Assembly: GCA_943737045.1 (NCBI GenBank) | Contig: CALSFV010000305.1 | Coordinates: 249,501 to 313,500 of the forward strand | Source of the DNA: Parapristionchus giblindavisi | Taxonomy: Eukaryota > Nematoda > Chromadorea > Rhabditida > Diplogasteridae | Direction: 5' to 3' | Length of the DNA stretch: 64,000 nt | Shown: positions 11,070-25,366 of the stretch, piece by piece | Layout: each line of letters starts with the position of its first letter | Position numbering within the stretch: position 1 is the first letter of the stretch | Made by a program: the position numbers and the translations under genes | The notes under the pieces: model-generated | Told to the model about the DNA's origin: nothing | The model's input: only the letters and a program-made list of their open reading frames with translations | Databases searched by the model: none

Positions 11070-14000
11070 ATGAATGGAATCGATGGAGAGGTGAAGAAGA
11101 ATGGATTCAATATGGGCGAGGTCATCGAGATCCCCATGCAGGATGTATGTGAAAACCATATTTATAACAATAAATTATTGATTAGACGCTCGTAATGCAT
11201 TCATAGCTATAGTCTCTCTATTCCGTGAAAGGTGGGGTAGTTGGGAAACACATTATCAGGACAAGATGCGACAGAAGGGGTTATTGTCGATTGGTTTACC
11301 TTTTCGGCCGTGTAATTACTACCTTTTCCTCCTTCCTCAATTCGATTTATCTTACATCTTATTGATAATATTATAGAGTTAGAACGAAAAAATATCATCC
11401 CGGTTACAGTTTTATAGGCGATAAAATTTGTTTATTGATGTAGTAGTATTTTGAAATCGCGTGGCCTTGCACTAGTGGCTATCGAATTAAATTCGAGCCA
11501 TGACGACGATAAAACCAGTTATTACATCTTGTGGTAATACCTTATTAGCCAAGTTTCAATTGTAATTTATATCTTGACAGCATAGACTTGGCTATACTAG
11601 ACTGTTAATAATAATAATAATAATAACAATAATAATCTTTATGTTATCAATAAGACTATCGATAGTATAATAATAACAGTAAACATGATTATCAGTATTG
11701 CTGCTTGAGGATATTGAGAGTGAGGAGTATTCAACTGATGAGGAGATTCTATACTGTGACTGCATCGCAGCGGCCCTGGCCAAGTCATTGCCTGGCACCC
11801 CGGGACGTAAAGGTTAGTATGCATTCATTAATATTGATTTGTTATGATAGCATTGATATGATTTGATATGGAATGATGAATCATGCGATTTACTACACAG
11901 CACATTCTGTCCATAAGTAATTTATACTAAATTTTTTTTCAAATTAAGAGTCAAGAGCTGGAAATGTTCTTTGAATTTGTTAGTGGTGGACAGATTTAGA
12001 AAATCAATCAATCAATTGTTTTTATAGATTTTGATTGATTGATTGAACATAGTTAGAATATGATCCGTAACCTATTGTTGTTGATTCCAAAATACTATCA
12101 GTTTTTTTTATTATAGACTTACTATCCATCAATTCCACCCCCCCTATCCCCGAGCCATAGATCATAACTGTTTACTAATTATAATTTTTTATGCGTTTTA
12201 CAAGAAAACACGTTACATAATAGAAAAATAGTATGTCGTCAATGCGAGAGGTCGTTCACATTTTATGGTAGTTGTACTAATACATTGTTGGCGCGCTCGT
12301 CGTTGTTTTTTCATAGAGTGAGTCTAATTTCAAAATATGGTGAGTCGATTTAAAATATTCGTTTTTTTTCGTTAAAAATGGTCATATTTAGCTTTAACCT
12401 CATTTCGCATCAAGTGATACGAAAATGAGCCATATATAGTGGTATAGGTGGGCACGCTGGGGGAAAGGCTTTGCGCAAACCGGGGAATTTTAAGGCAAGG
12501 CTATGCGCATGGCCATTGTTAGCAGATTTGACTCGAAATTTTCCATTTTTTGCGAGGCAAAGCTATGCGCCAGGCACCGCAAGGGAAGGCAAGGCTGTGC
12601 GCAAAAAGATTTCGTTTTCACGCGCCCACCTATGATACCCTCATAATGCGAGGTCAATCCTCGCATTTTGAGGGTATGAAAATGTATGGTAGTACTATTC
12701 TATGTCATTTTGTCGCTTTTTCCATGTGCGTCTTCATTGATTGTTTTTGAGTCTCGTAATTATTTTGAAATAGAACTAGAGGGAAGGCGCAGAAAAAAGG
12801 AGGAACTGTGGGGCATTCTTCCTCAAACCTCTATACAGTGAGATTGTCTGCATTTTAGATGTAAACATGCCGTAGCGGCCGAAGCACCATAGGGCACATT
12901 ATTAGCTAACTAATATATTTAAAAGAAATTATAATGAAAAGTGCATGCAAATCTATACTGGTACGTGTATTAATATTATTAAATTTAAATATATATGGAT
13001 CATACATGGGCGCCAACATGGAGGTGCCCCCTGTAAAATTAGGGCATTTCGAATATTTGTGGAATGCCCCCTGTAAAAAATGAATGACATTTAGGTGAAA
13101 TTTTTGAAAAAAAGTGAAATCCCCCTGTAAAATTAACCATTTTCCGTTCGGATGCCCCCTGAAGAATCGAGCTCCAGGTACCCCGCTCATGTATGATATG
13201 TATGATTGGTAAGGCGGTGTTACATTTTCCAAAACGTTCGCACGCCGTAACGACGGAGACGTTACGGCTGAGGTTACGGCGTCCGCACGGTTTGAAAAAT
13301 GTAACACCGCCTAAGAGTGCTATTTTTAACTGAATCAATCGGAGTAGTTCATACATTTTCATAGATGAGGTGATGGACACATTATATATGGATTATTTTC
13401 AGTCACTTGATGTGAAAATAAGCTAAAATGAAGATGTTTAAGCGAAAAATAACGAATTTTCTCAATCGACCCTATATTTAAAAGTAACGTCGAGTGTATC
13501 GAAAATTTATGGACTAGTTTTCATAACCAATAATTGAATGGGTATACTGAATCATCCGTATACATTGTGTGTGTATGAGAGTGTTGTATGTTGGTGGATT
13601 ACTCATTTGTGTGCAATAAAAGATGAAGGAAAGAGATTGATCATCTGGAGGACGATGGGAGAAAGAAGTAAAAAGATGACGGAGATGTATTGCTCTATAT
13701 CTATCTCTCTTAACTTTTCTACTCTATCCTTCAGTCTTTTCTCTTTTCTCTATCAACTTCCCATGTATGCATGTCTGTATCTCTCTCTAGTCTTTCTCGC
13801 TGTATCTCCTTTCCTCTATTCTCAGTCTTTTCTGTCAGTCTTCTCCATCTTTCACCCTTGATGTTTCCTATATCTCTATCTCTCCATCATTCCTCCGTCT
13901 ATATCTCTAGGGAGTGGAGGATGCGTTCCTCTACTCTATTTTTCGTTCTACAAGAAGAGCAAAAAGGGTAACGATGAAGTAAACCATTTTTCTCTTTAGT

Positions 14001-14257
14001 ATTTCCCCCCGTTTTTCTTCCCCTTTAAAGGGGCCCTCTACTTAATTGTCTACATCCTGAAAGGCACGATCAATATATTAAGAGAAGCTATAGAAGTGGC
14101 AATGGTAATTGTTTTCGTTTTTGCACTACAAAACGAAAAGAGATAGGCATTGAAGTTATGTAAATGTTGTGAAACCGCGAAGTTGCGGGTGATGTTGACA
14201 TGAAGAGCCTGTGAGACAATAAAAACAACACAAATTATAACATGAATACAAATAAAC

Positions 14258-14292
<35 letters not shown>

Positions 14293-17200
14293 TTGCAGGA
14301 ATTATTCCGTACACGTCAATTTACGAGTCACAGGCGGAAGTGAGAAAGCGTGGCTACTGGATTCCGGGAGTGCCCGTCAAGGCGAAGATCTCCAAATTTG
14401 AGAAGAACACTGACCGTATCCACTTTATCAATCTATACTGGTGAGCGCATCGTGAATTGACAAACGTGGCTGGGGATACGGTAGTCAGTCGGGTGTAGTG
14501 CTAAAGATTATGTACCTGTAATTCTGACTGCTGCGGTAGTGGTGAAATGATGAATGTCGTCGACAAAGGTGCGGCAATTATGTGTTGGGAAACGCTGTGC
14601 GGGTATACTGTATCTTATTATCATTGTGTCAGGTACACAATCGATCTCGAGCATGGACCGTACAAGTGGAGTGTACGGCGCAATTTCAAAGACTTTACCA
14701 TGCTCAACAATCGGCTACGAGCGCATAGAGCTGCTGAGAGGATCCGCGCTCCGATGAGAAGGTACGGTAGCCTGGTTATTCAGGATACGGTAGACTGATG
14801 AGATGATGGGATTACAGTAGGATACGATAACAATACTTATATCATGGCTGTACTTACACTATTTTGTGTCTGGCTTAACCAAATAACTTTTTTGTTAAAA
14901 TTCTTACATCCCTTATTTTCTGAGTGTCCTTGGGTATTCAGTGTACACTGTTCACGGGAATTCTATCCCTAACGAACTTTGTAGATGGTAATCTGATCAA
15001 ACCCTTAACCCCTTTCAATCTCTATATCACCAAACTTATCCATTTTTCTCAGATATCATCACACATCACACAGGTAAAGGCCTAGTCTAGTCTTGTATTC
15101 TGGCCTATTGTAATAACGTGCTTACTGTATTCGCTTCGGTGTCAATTGCTCATATGAGGCTAGAGTTGTTGATTTATATGCATATTATTTATACTGTTTA
15201 TCGTGCTCCCATTATTGTTATATCACCATTAAACCTGCGTGTTCTTAGAATTTTTTTTGAAAATATTTTTTTTCCATCTAGTGCATTGCCCCTGAAGAAC
15301 TTGTTTGGTCATCACAGATTGGCTGTCTTATATAGCCTATATCTTATCCAGAATGAGGACTTTTGTTGGAAAATGGGAAAAATTCGTTTATTGAATCTTT
15401 TAACCGTTCATCTTTATTAACAAGTTTTGTTCAATGATTTGTTTTCATTGTTTTTAACCCCAAATTACAGACTGCGCACACATCAACGAAGGTAAGGATT
15501 ACTGTAGATGATATCGATTATTAGTACTAATCAATATTTCCACCACTGACTGTTTTCGGTCTTTAGTACTATGTTCGAGAGTTGCGAAAAGAAGATACGC
15601 AATCCGTTCATAGGTCGAAAAGTATGTTACAAAGTACCAAGCCTGACCGCATTTTGAGCCAAAATTTCCCAAAAATCGAAAAACCTGACCGCATTTTAAA
15701 AAAAACCGATAACCTAGCTATTCGACCTATGAATCCGTCGTTTTCTTTCCTTTCGTGACGCTGAACATCACTTACACCATATAACTGTCACCACTAATAT
15801 TGACTAGATCAACACTTTCATTTCACCACACTATAACACCATATTCTTGCATACATATGAAGTGCTTTATGAGACGGACCATGCTCACTTGATATTATGT
15901 TTGTAGTGAGTGTAGGTGTGATGTCTTTATGATAATGATGTGCAGGAAGCTATGGTCGAGCATGCGATAATCACTACGAGAATGAGTGTTAAATATATTA
16001 TTGATTTTATTATTTGTCACCATATCGTCATGTATTGTGGTGATGTACACTTCTCGTCCACTATGAACTATCAATCGATAACCGAGACTGGGATACCGTA
16101 ATCTGATGATGGTGATCGTTGTAGGGCCCATGAACGAGTGGGCGAGATGCTGGAGCAAGCGGGACTTGATGTGCTGCCAGACCACAAAGAGGACTGTCCG
16201 TACTATCGAAGGGAGAGATCACGGACGAAGGAGAAGGTACGGTAGGGGTACTATATCATTAGAGAAGGTACGGTAGGGGTACTGTATCATTAGAGAAGGT
16301 ATGGTAGGGGTACTATATCATTAGATAAGGTACGGTAGGGGTACTGTATCATTAGAGAAGGTACGGTAGGGGTACTGTATCATTAGATAAGGTACGGTAG
16401 GACTACTGTATCATTAGAGAAGGTACGGTAGGACTACTGTATCATTAGAGAAGGTACGGTAGGACTACTGTATCATTAGAGAAGGTACGGTAGGGGTACT
16501 GTATCATTAGAGAAGGTACGGTAGGGGTACTGTATCATTAGAGAAGGTACGGTAGGGGTACTGTATCATTAGAGAAGGTATGGTAGGGGTATCGTATCAT
16601 TTGATTGATGGAAGGTAATAAAATCATCATTTGCAAACAATTGAAGAAGTAGAATTAAAAATAAATTATGTAACGTATTGATTAAATATGATGCTAGTGT
16701 GTGATGTATCCTCGATCCTTGGAGACAAAAATGCCTATGGATACTAGAGAAACAGTGAAATGTTAAAGAAGACCCTAAATTTATCGTCAAACATTTTGCG
16801 GGTATTTATATCCCTCGGGACAGCATGGGACGGAACATTACAATATCCAAAATATTTATGCGAAACGCAACATAAACTTTTAGAGGGAGCATAATTTGGT
16901 ACTGTATCTGAAGTTATTGATTGATTGATGCTTCCAGTTGGAAGTACTGGAGAGAGAGATAGATGGAGCAGGATTGGATGAGGAAACGACGAAGAAGAAT
17001 CGAACTGCTCCATTGGAGACTATGAAAGAGGAGAAAATGAAGCAACTAGAACAGGCTGTGCAGTGTACGTTTGCATCTTCATGTTATTGAGCCATTGAAA
17101 CATGAACCAGACGGGTGTTTAGATACAATTATATGGAAAGAAAGAGAGGAGAGACTAAAAAATGGGTTGTGTTAGAATTTTTTTTAAAGATAAAGCTATA

Positions 17201-20200
17201 ATAAATGTAAAACAATGCAGTGTTTCGGCCCTGGTCGTCTTTATTGGATCGGCCTGGTATGTATTATCAATATAATGAATGAATAATCTCAGCGGGTATT
17301 CTATCGGATGACGATGATGATGATGGAGGAGGAGGAGGTGGTCGTGATCGTACCTCCACAGATAAGACTGATGAGAGTGCAAAGAAGTCAAAGGTTCAAC
17401 GACGACGTCGTCAGAAGCATGCACTGCCCCATCTGCCTATGATGCCTGAGAGTATGGTATCGGATCATGAACAACGAAAGGTATACGGTAGCCATATTGA
17501 TTTATCGATTGAGAGTTATCCGACCTCATGATGCTATTTGGAGGGCAAAGAACTTGTTCCCCCCTGGGTCCTTTACAAGATTGTCTAATTTCACTTATCA
17601 CAACGTTTATAGGACCAACTTGAGCAGTGGCTACAGATGGTGCTGCATATTCCTATTGACAGAAATCATCACGAAACGGTAGGAATAAGCTATGTTATTC
17701 AAAGTTAAAGCAATCGTCCGAAATCGGCGAGTTTCCAGGCTCCCGGAAACTCGAAATTTGAATTCACGCGCGTTTTCCACTATTTTAACGAGCCATAAGA
17801 TAATTCAATTTGAATTTGAACTCCTAAATTTAAAATGACTTATGGCAGAACGTAATACAATACACCTATGTGATATAATCATGAAAATGACAAAATATGA
17901 ATATAAATATATTTATATTTTATTTACAGGCCGAATTTCTGGAAGTGAGCCGATACTCGTTTGTGAATGATCTTGGCGGAAAATCGATCGAGGGTTTCGT
18001 GAAAAAGCGACCAGGTTTGGCATAATTTATGACCGATCGATATAGTGTCGAGTACGGTATAAGCTACCGTACTCGACACTATATCGATCGATCATCATTG
18101 TTTAGTTTATGCTTACCGTACTCTATATCGATGATTGGTTCTTTGTTTAGGAGGAGCGCGTGTGTTCGTGTCGTGGAAGCAGTGCTGCGTGCGGTACATG
18201 CTGCCATGGTCCAAAAGGTACGATATTTCAGTAGGTTAAATCTTTTTCAGTAGGTCAGATAATTTTTCATCAATTAATGAGAGAGAAGGAAGACGAAATG
18301 CGTCATGACTGTGAACAAATTTATTAAAGAAAAGATAAGGAAACTAAGCAAAACAAATGCGACCCGATGTTTCGGCCATCGGTTCCAGACACCGGAATGC
18401 TATGATTCTTTTCCATATAAATCAATACAATCTGCTCATTGCCTTGTTAACTATATTTCCATGTTGTTTATCGATCATTCCCCTATTCAGATGGTTGATG
18501 GTGCGTGACTCCTTCGTAGCCTATATGGATCCACGAACGGAGGAGATACGTCTCGTCTTGCTCATGGATAAGGACTTCCAAGTCATGGTATGTCGAGATT
18601 GATCTTTGATCTTTGTTCTCTGCTGTAGTTTAATCTATCGATTGTATGCAGGCCGGAGGCCGAGAAGTGTACGGCATCCCCGAGGGTCTGGTTATCATAA
18701 ATACGCAGCAGTAAGTTTCACATAATTTATTTAGATTGAAACAAAAAGAAGTTAATTCAGATTGCGTATAAGATGAAATTGAATAAACAATGATAGTATG
18801 GGCGTATAGTATGTACAAAGTATTTCGTAGTCCACTAGACAAGACTAGTCCACTAGTGCGAGTATTCGCTTTATGTTACCGTAAATCAATGCATTTTCTT
18901 CTTCGTTTACAGTGAACTTCAACTGAAATGTCGACGTATTGTGGATACGATGGAGTACAAGAGAATCATCGAGAATGCCATGGCTAAACCTTATGGAGTG
19001 AGTGATTATCGATTGATTAGATATATTATTGATTGTATATTGGGGGATATCGATTACTTTGTATTGTTCTAGGCAATCTGGCTGGATCCCCATCGATTCG
19101 GCTCCTCGTACCCAGTGCGCGAGAACAGTTTCGCCAAGTGGTACGGTGTTTTGTCGATCGATTATCGATGTATCCTGCACTTGACTACAGTGTAATCCTA
19201 ATTCTTGATTGATTGTATTATCAGGTTCGTCGACGCTCGCAGTTACATGGCGCAAGCGGCGGATATGATGGAGCTGGCCAGAGAGGAGATATTCATTGCT
19301 GATTGGTGGCTGTCTCCTGAGGTGAGAGAGGGTACAGTAGTTGAGGAGACGGTACTATGTGACGTCAACATGATCTGATTGATTTCAGTCCAATTTACTA
19401 ATACATCTCTAGCATACGTGAACGGGCATTGCCGATGAAAATGAAAATGGGGGGGGGGTCGGAGACAAAAACGGAGCATTTAAACATGTTAATTTGTTAA
19501 AATTAACATCTTTAAAGATTTTCGGATTACATGTCATTTATTATTATCCTTGATAAATGTGTTTAAATGAATAAGAAATAAATGATAGAACAAATTATTT
19601 CAATTGAATAATAATATTATATTATCATTATATTATTATTAAGAAAGAGATAATGAAGGCAAAGATCAAAGATCAGGGAAGAAAGATCACCCCACAATAA
19701 GTTCACGAAATAAAATATTTTTATGACATATTTTTTAACATCATTGTTAGGCTCCAAATGTTCTGAGTAGTGCAGAAAACTTGGTCTTAAAAAAACTTTT
19801 TTTTGAAAATTGAGCTTTGAACATTTTTTCTAAGTCCTTATATAGACAGTATTTGCTTCTGTGGGGTCTGCCGCGCATATTAACAGCTTATGAAGTTTAA
19901 ATAGTCCTCCTGTCTATATAACGAATTTGAAAAAATCATACCTGCCCTTATCTAGAGACGAATTAAAACCTTATGATTTTGTCCGTTAATGGTTTTAATT
20001 CATTAAATTAAAATTTCTGGGGTTTGGGTATGGCCGCTCGCGATGGTGCCCACGTATGATCTCTAGTGATTCATTTTCCCCTTTACCATTAATGTATTCA
20101 TGAATATATAATTGATGAAATAAATAAATAAATAATGACTTGTTAGATCTACATGAAGCGACCAGCGACAGAAGGAACGAAATGGAGACTTGATCAGATA

Positions 20201-23200
20201 CTGAAAAGGAAGGCGGAACAGGGTGTAAAAGTACGATTATTTTATTTTATTATTTAAATTATGATATCCGTAAGAGAAAATATGCTCTTGTTTCTCCCCA
20301 TCCTTGTATACTTGTGTCCATACTTGTGAGTTTGGTGTTTCACCACCTTATGATAACGACTTCTTTGTAGGTCTTCGTTCTTATGTATAAGGAAATGGAG
20401 ATGGCACTCGGTTTGAATTCGATCTATACGAAGAAGACACTGCAAGCGCTACATCCGAATATTAAGGTCAGTAGGCAGATTATTGTGCGTATAAAATGTA
20501 CTTGCATAAGAAAATGACAAACGGTGCTAACGAACGGAAGTCCCTCAAAGGCTATGCTCAAAGGCCATCTCGCCCGCCTCTCGATTGTCTCTCCGCTGCC
20601 TCTCTCTAACCCGGCGGACCTTCGCCGCGCGCTATATGATATATGAAAGAGATCGGCATAGTTTCTGAACCATGCAAAACAAGAAAGTCACTACTACAAA
20701 TAAAACAAGTGATTTTTATACGCTCAATAATGTGTGCAACTGTCAGTAATTAAAACAATGTTAGAGGATTGCCGATCAAAATGCACTGTCCAACAGTTTG
20801 ACTATTGTCATACTGTATTACATGATTTTCTCTTGTTTTGTTATCGCTGTCAATGAGGATGGCCACATTTAAAGTGCATGCATACTTATTCTTGTACATC
20901 TATTAATATTATTAATTTAAATGTTGTTTGATTGTGTTATTGAAACATGGATCTCTCAGGTCATGCGTCATCCCGACCATTATCCTGCCTCGGGCACATT
21001 CTTCTGGGCTCACCACGAAAAGCTCATCATTATCGATCAGTTGATCGCATTTGTGGGCGGAGTCGATCTTTGCTTTGGACGGTACGATCCCCTCTAGTCT
21101 ACCGTAATCTTTGCCTACCATATATTATTTACGATGCTAAAGTATTTCACTGACAAGTCTAAAGCGTTCTACAATAATCTACTGTATCCTACAGTATCAT
21201 TAATCTACCGTATCCTACAGTTTCTTCCAGATGGGATGATCATCATCATCTTCTGACTGACCTTGGCTCCGTACAATTCGCCGGCAATCATGCATTGACG
21301 ACCTCTTCTGCCAGTGACTTTTCGGTTGTATGTTATTCATTTTAGTTAAAATGTAGTTTTTTATTATTATTTTGGTAATTCATACTTGATTGAAAGAATT
21401 ATTTATTTGCAGCTTCGTGGCATGCGTCAACTGGCCTCTGCACCGCTCACACTTTCGCCACTCGGACTGGAAGAACATGAAGAGGTGGTGTGCATGGTTG
21501 ATTGGAATTACTGTAGCTCCTATATCGATCGATAACTGTCTTTATTTGGCTTTGTAGGTGCCCAGGCCTGCCGTTGCAGAGGTGGCGGTAGTTGGGGATA
21601 AAGAGGCTGAGAGAGCACCGGCAGGCGTAGATGAGATTGATCGAGCTGTCAAATCAATTACAAAGATTACGGTATGTGATGGATATTTATTGATTGGACG
21701 ATGAAGATTACGGTATTTGGATGGCAACCGTTTTTAATTGTCATTGTAGCATAAATATATAGATGAGTGGTTGGAGGTGCAATTTTAAGTGGTTAAAACC
21801 TGCCATTTATAAGTTTCATGTGAACTGCATTTATAAAAAGCGATGGTTAGTATCTTCAGCATGTTTATGGAAAATGATGTTATTTTGCGCAGATAACGGA
21901 TGTGGATGGAGCGCCATCATCATCTTCCGCTTCTCATGGTGATTATACAGAGAAGATCACGGAAGAAGTCGTGTACACTGAGAAAGGAACGAACAAACCG
22001 ATCGTGACCATACTCAAGAAAAGTAGGGGCTATTTTACATTTTTTTTTGTTCGGTTTACTCCATATTTGGCTTATTTAATCACCGCCTTATTAGAATTTT
22101 AAAAATTGAATTAGCCGCAGAAGTCGTTCGGCAATTCATGTATGCTATCATACGTGGGCACCACTGCCGCTAGCGGCAATACACCCCCCCCCCCCCGATT
22201 TTTGGCACCCGACCTTCCGATTTTCCAAAAAAAATCACTCAAAATGACGTATAAATGCTCCATTTTTTGCTTCCGACCCCCCGATTTTTGCGTCCGACCT
22301 TCCGATTTTCATTTCCAGCGGCAATGCGCGCCCACGTATGTATGCTATCACAAAGTGATTTATTTTTAGCATTTGATCTTTTTGAAAGGTTTTGAATGTT
22401 CCAAACTTTCTATGATAGGTCAAATATGGAGTAAATAAATACACATGGTTATGTTCGCAAGACCTTCTTTCTCCGATGTTGTTCATTTCAATCTAAGTGA
22501 TCAATCTAAAAAAAAGTGAATGTTTAGCTCGTCGCGCCAAGAGTGCGTCTACTGCGAGTCGTGAAGATATGAGAGGTAGTAAGGAAGAGGAAAGGGAGCG
22601 ATCTGCTACTGTTAGTACTACTGTCAGTGGAAGTTCCAAGAAACATGATAGAAAGGTATTCATTTGGATTTGATTTGATTGACACTGCTTCAGAACACCG
22701 GATCAGTCAAAAAGGTAAAAGTCTAGGCCTTTTTTGTTGTTAATTTCATTTCCCACCCCATCCCCTCCCCTTTTGGACTGGTCCGGTGGCTAATGGATTC
22801 TATAAGAATTTCTACTAATTGTTGTTTTATAATATTTATAATAATTAAAGATTGTTCAATTAACAGACATCACGTCGTGCTCAGTCTGCAGCAGTTCGTC
22901 GGGAGGGAGGTGGTGATGGTATTCACGCATACGGATACGCCCCATCCATGATTGAGAGAAACTTGAGGTATACGGTAGTGTATGGTGTACATGGGATACT
23001 GTAATCTTCTTTGTGAGGAATACGGTTGTTTCTTTTCATGACGATGCGCGATAGCTTGGTGAATAGAGGGTAACAATCGTTTTCAGGCAAGGCATGGATT
23101 TGGCGACTGCAACACAAAAGTACAAGGAGTACGTGGAGAGCGGGGCGATATCTCAGGTTTGGTTACTCTGCCGTTGATATCTGTTCATTAATTGAACTGA

Positions 23201-25327
23201 AAACCTATTGGTTTTATGTTTCACCATTACAGGAAAAAGCTCGCGCCCAAACGCCTCCCGGCTCGTTGTCCAAACGAAATCCTCTGACCAGAACTGTGGA
23301 GAAGTTGAAGACGAATCGAGCGAAGCGAAGATGGAAACAGGTATTTAACTGATTAATTAAATAAATATTAAATTTAAATTGTACAAATATTGCAGGTTTT
23401 GGACGCGGACGATGTGGCGGGCGAGTATGAGCTGGAATGGTTACGATTGAAGCAAGAAGAGGTTGGTAGATCAAGTCGTAATCAATAATTTTCGATTTTT
23501 ATTGTTTTCCACTTGTTATTTTTCTCTTTACTAATCGTTTTGTCTTATCCTCTTCACAGTTTTTTTTCAAATTGAATTGGGTCCTGGTGCACCGGATTGA
23601 TTGATTAATTGATTGATTTTATTATTAATCTTAATCGCTAACTAACATTAACCTATAGACTGGACGAGGAAGCGTTTGCGATCCACAGGTAAGATGAATA
23701 GATAGGGTTCGAAAAGTATTATCGATCGATATTCTGATGTTTGTCGTTATCGATTGATATAGAGTACTTCTCTGTGTTTATCGATCGATATACCGTAATC
23801 GTTGATTGTCTTCTATCTCATGCACTTACGGCTTGTACCTTGTGTGGTTTTGTAGTATTATTACTGTCTCTATCGTAGTTTACTGTGCCGTACTGTGTAT
23901 ACTGTGTGTGCTGTCCATTATCGATTGATTTATTTAAAAAAAAACAATAATCGTAGAAATCATTAGAATGAATGCTACTGTACAATTACTGTTCTGATGT
24001 TGTGTCGATATTGATTTTCACTATTGATTGATTGATTAATTGATTGTGTGTTGAAGGTTGAAGTGGACGGATTGGGCGGAGGAACGAAACTGTGGATAGG
24101 CAAGGACTACGTCAATTATATCCACAAAGACTTTGTCGAAGTTGATCTACCGTTCAATGGTTGGTTTATTGATTGGGTTTCGGCCCTAAAATCGATATTT
24201 AAAGATTTTATCGATCGTGGTGTGACACCTCGTATGCCCTGGCACGACATTCATTCGGTCACTTTCGGAGTTCCCGCCAGGTATACTACTAGTAAATATC
24301 GATTGTATTTGTGAGACAAATGAATTAAATTAATAATGTTAATAGGTGTACAAGTATATGTTTGCATGCATCTTAAATGTAAAATTTAATGATATAATAA
24401 GTTTATATCGAATTTTCGAAACGACCTTGTAGTATCCATTGATTGAGACAGTAGATTTCAGTAGTAAATGATTGATCGATTGGAAGCGTAGATTATGGTT
24501 TATCATTGATTGATTCACTTATGTTCAGAGACGTTGCTCGACATTTCATTCAACGTTGGAATGCAACAAAGACTGAGAAGTTGAAAGTAATTTCTGTTCT
24601 TTATTTAGACTAAAATATATAACTATTACGGAAAAAATCTCATTTATAGCACCTTTCTTGATTTGAAATATGCATGTTCGCCCAAGTCTATTCTTAAATT
24701 TTCGAAAAAAATGGAATAATCTCTATTGATTCTTTTAAGGACTATTCCGATTTCCCCTACCTCCTTCCAAAGAGCTACGAGAGTGTGAAAGTACCACGGT
24801 TTTTCAAGAACATGTCGAAGAATTGCACTGTACAGGTACAGTTTATCGATTGAATGGTTGTATCTTGTCTTTAATTTCTGACGAACTTATCTTTGATAAT
24901 TGTTTAAAGGTGCTTCGATCGGTGTCTCGATGGTCCGCCCTCGTGAACAAAACGGAGGATTCCATTCAACAGGTACATTCGGGTTTCGTCAAGTATTTAA
25001 TTCATACGTGGGCGGAATTGCTAGCGGCAATACCCACCCGATTTTGGCACCAAACCCACCCGATTTAGCCAAAATATACTGAAAAATTGAAAACGATTTG
25101 GGCAAAATTCACTCAAAAATGAAATTTTTGTATCAAACCTACCCGATTTTGGCACCCGACCCACCCGATTTTCATTTCCAGCGGCAATGTCCGCCCATGT
25201 ATGATTTAATTGGAATTTGAACTCATAGGTAATGGTGAACGTCGAGAAATTAACCTTTGATAAAATATATTGTTGACGTTGAGTACAGTGACAAGCCATG
25301 CGTGTTACTCTTTCTTGTAAACCCATA

Positions 25328-25366
<39 letters not shown>

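Larger units (their letters stand above)
11070..16236 (+). other. pld-1: pld-1 exons 1-5: N-terminus and PX domain
   Basis: Exons 11070-11144, 11710-11812, 14299-14440, 14633-14761 and 16125-16236. Exon 2's acceptor is uncertain: GAG|GATATTGAG keeps the frame, while the better-looking TATCAG nine bases upstream does not unless a further exon is missing. Exons 3-5 encode the PX fold: [20 protein letters not shown], then [20 protein letters not shown] and [14 protein letters not shown] domains bind phosphoinositides and help target PLD to endosomal or plasma membranes. Exon 5 ends in the charged segment [10 protein letters not shown], whose splice donor starts a 31-bp satellite. Confidence 0.85.

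Noticed and set aside
13538..13861. 107-codon plus-strand frame
   Set aside because: Lies in a CT-rich part of a pld-1 intron and would break the phase between exons 2 and 3, which join perfectly without it.
16236..16607. Could the 31-bp repeats be a CRISPR array?
   Set aside because: Units are directly adjacent with no unique spacers, in an intron of a eukaryotic gene. It is a minisatellite.
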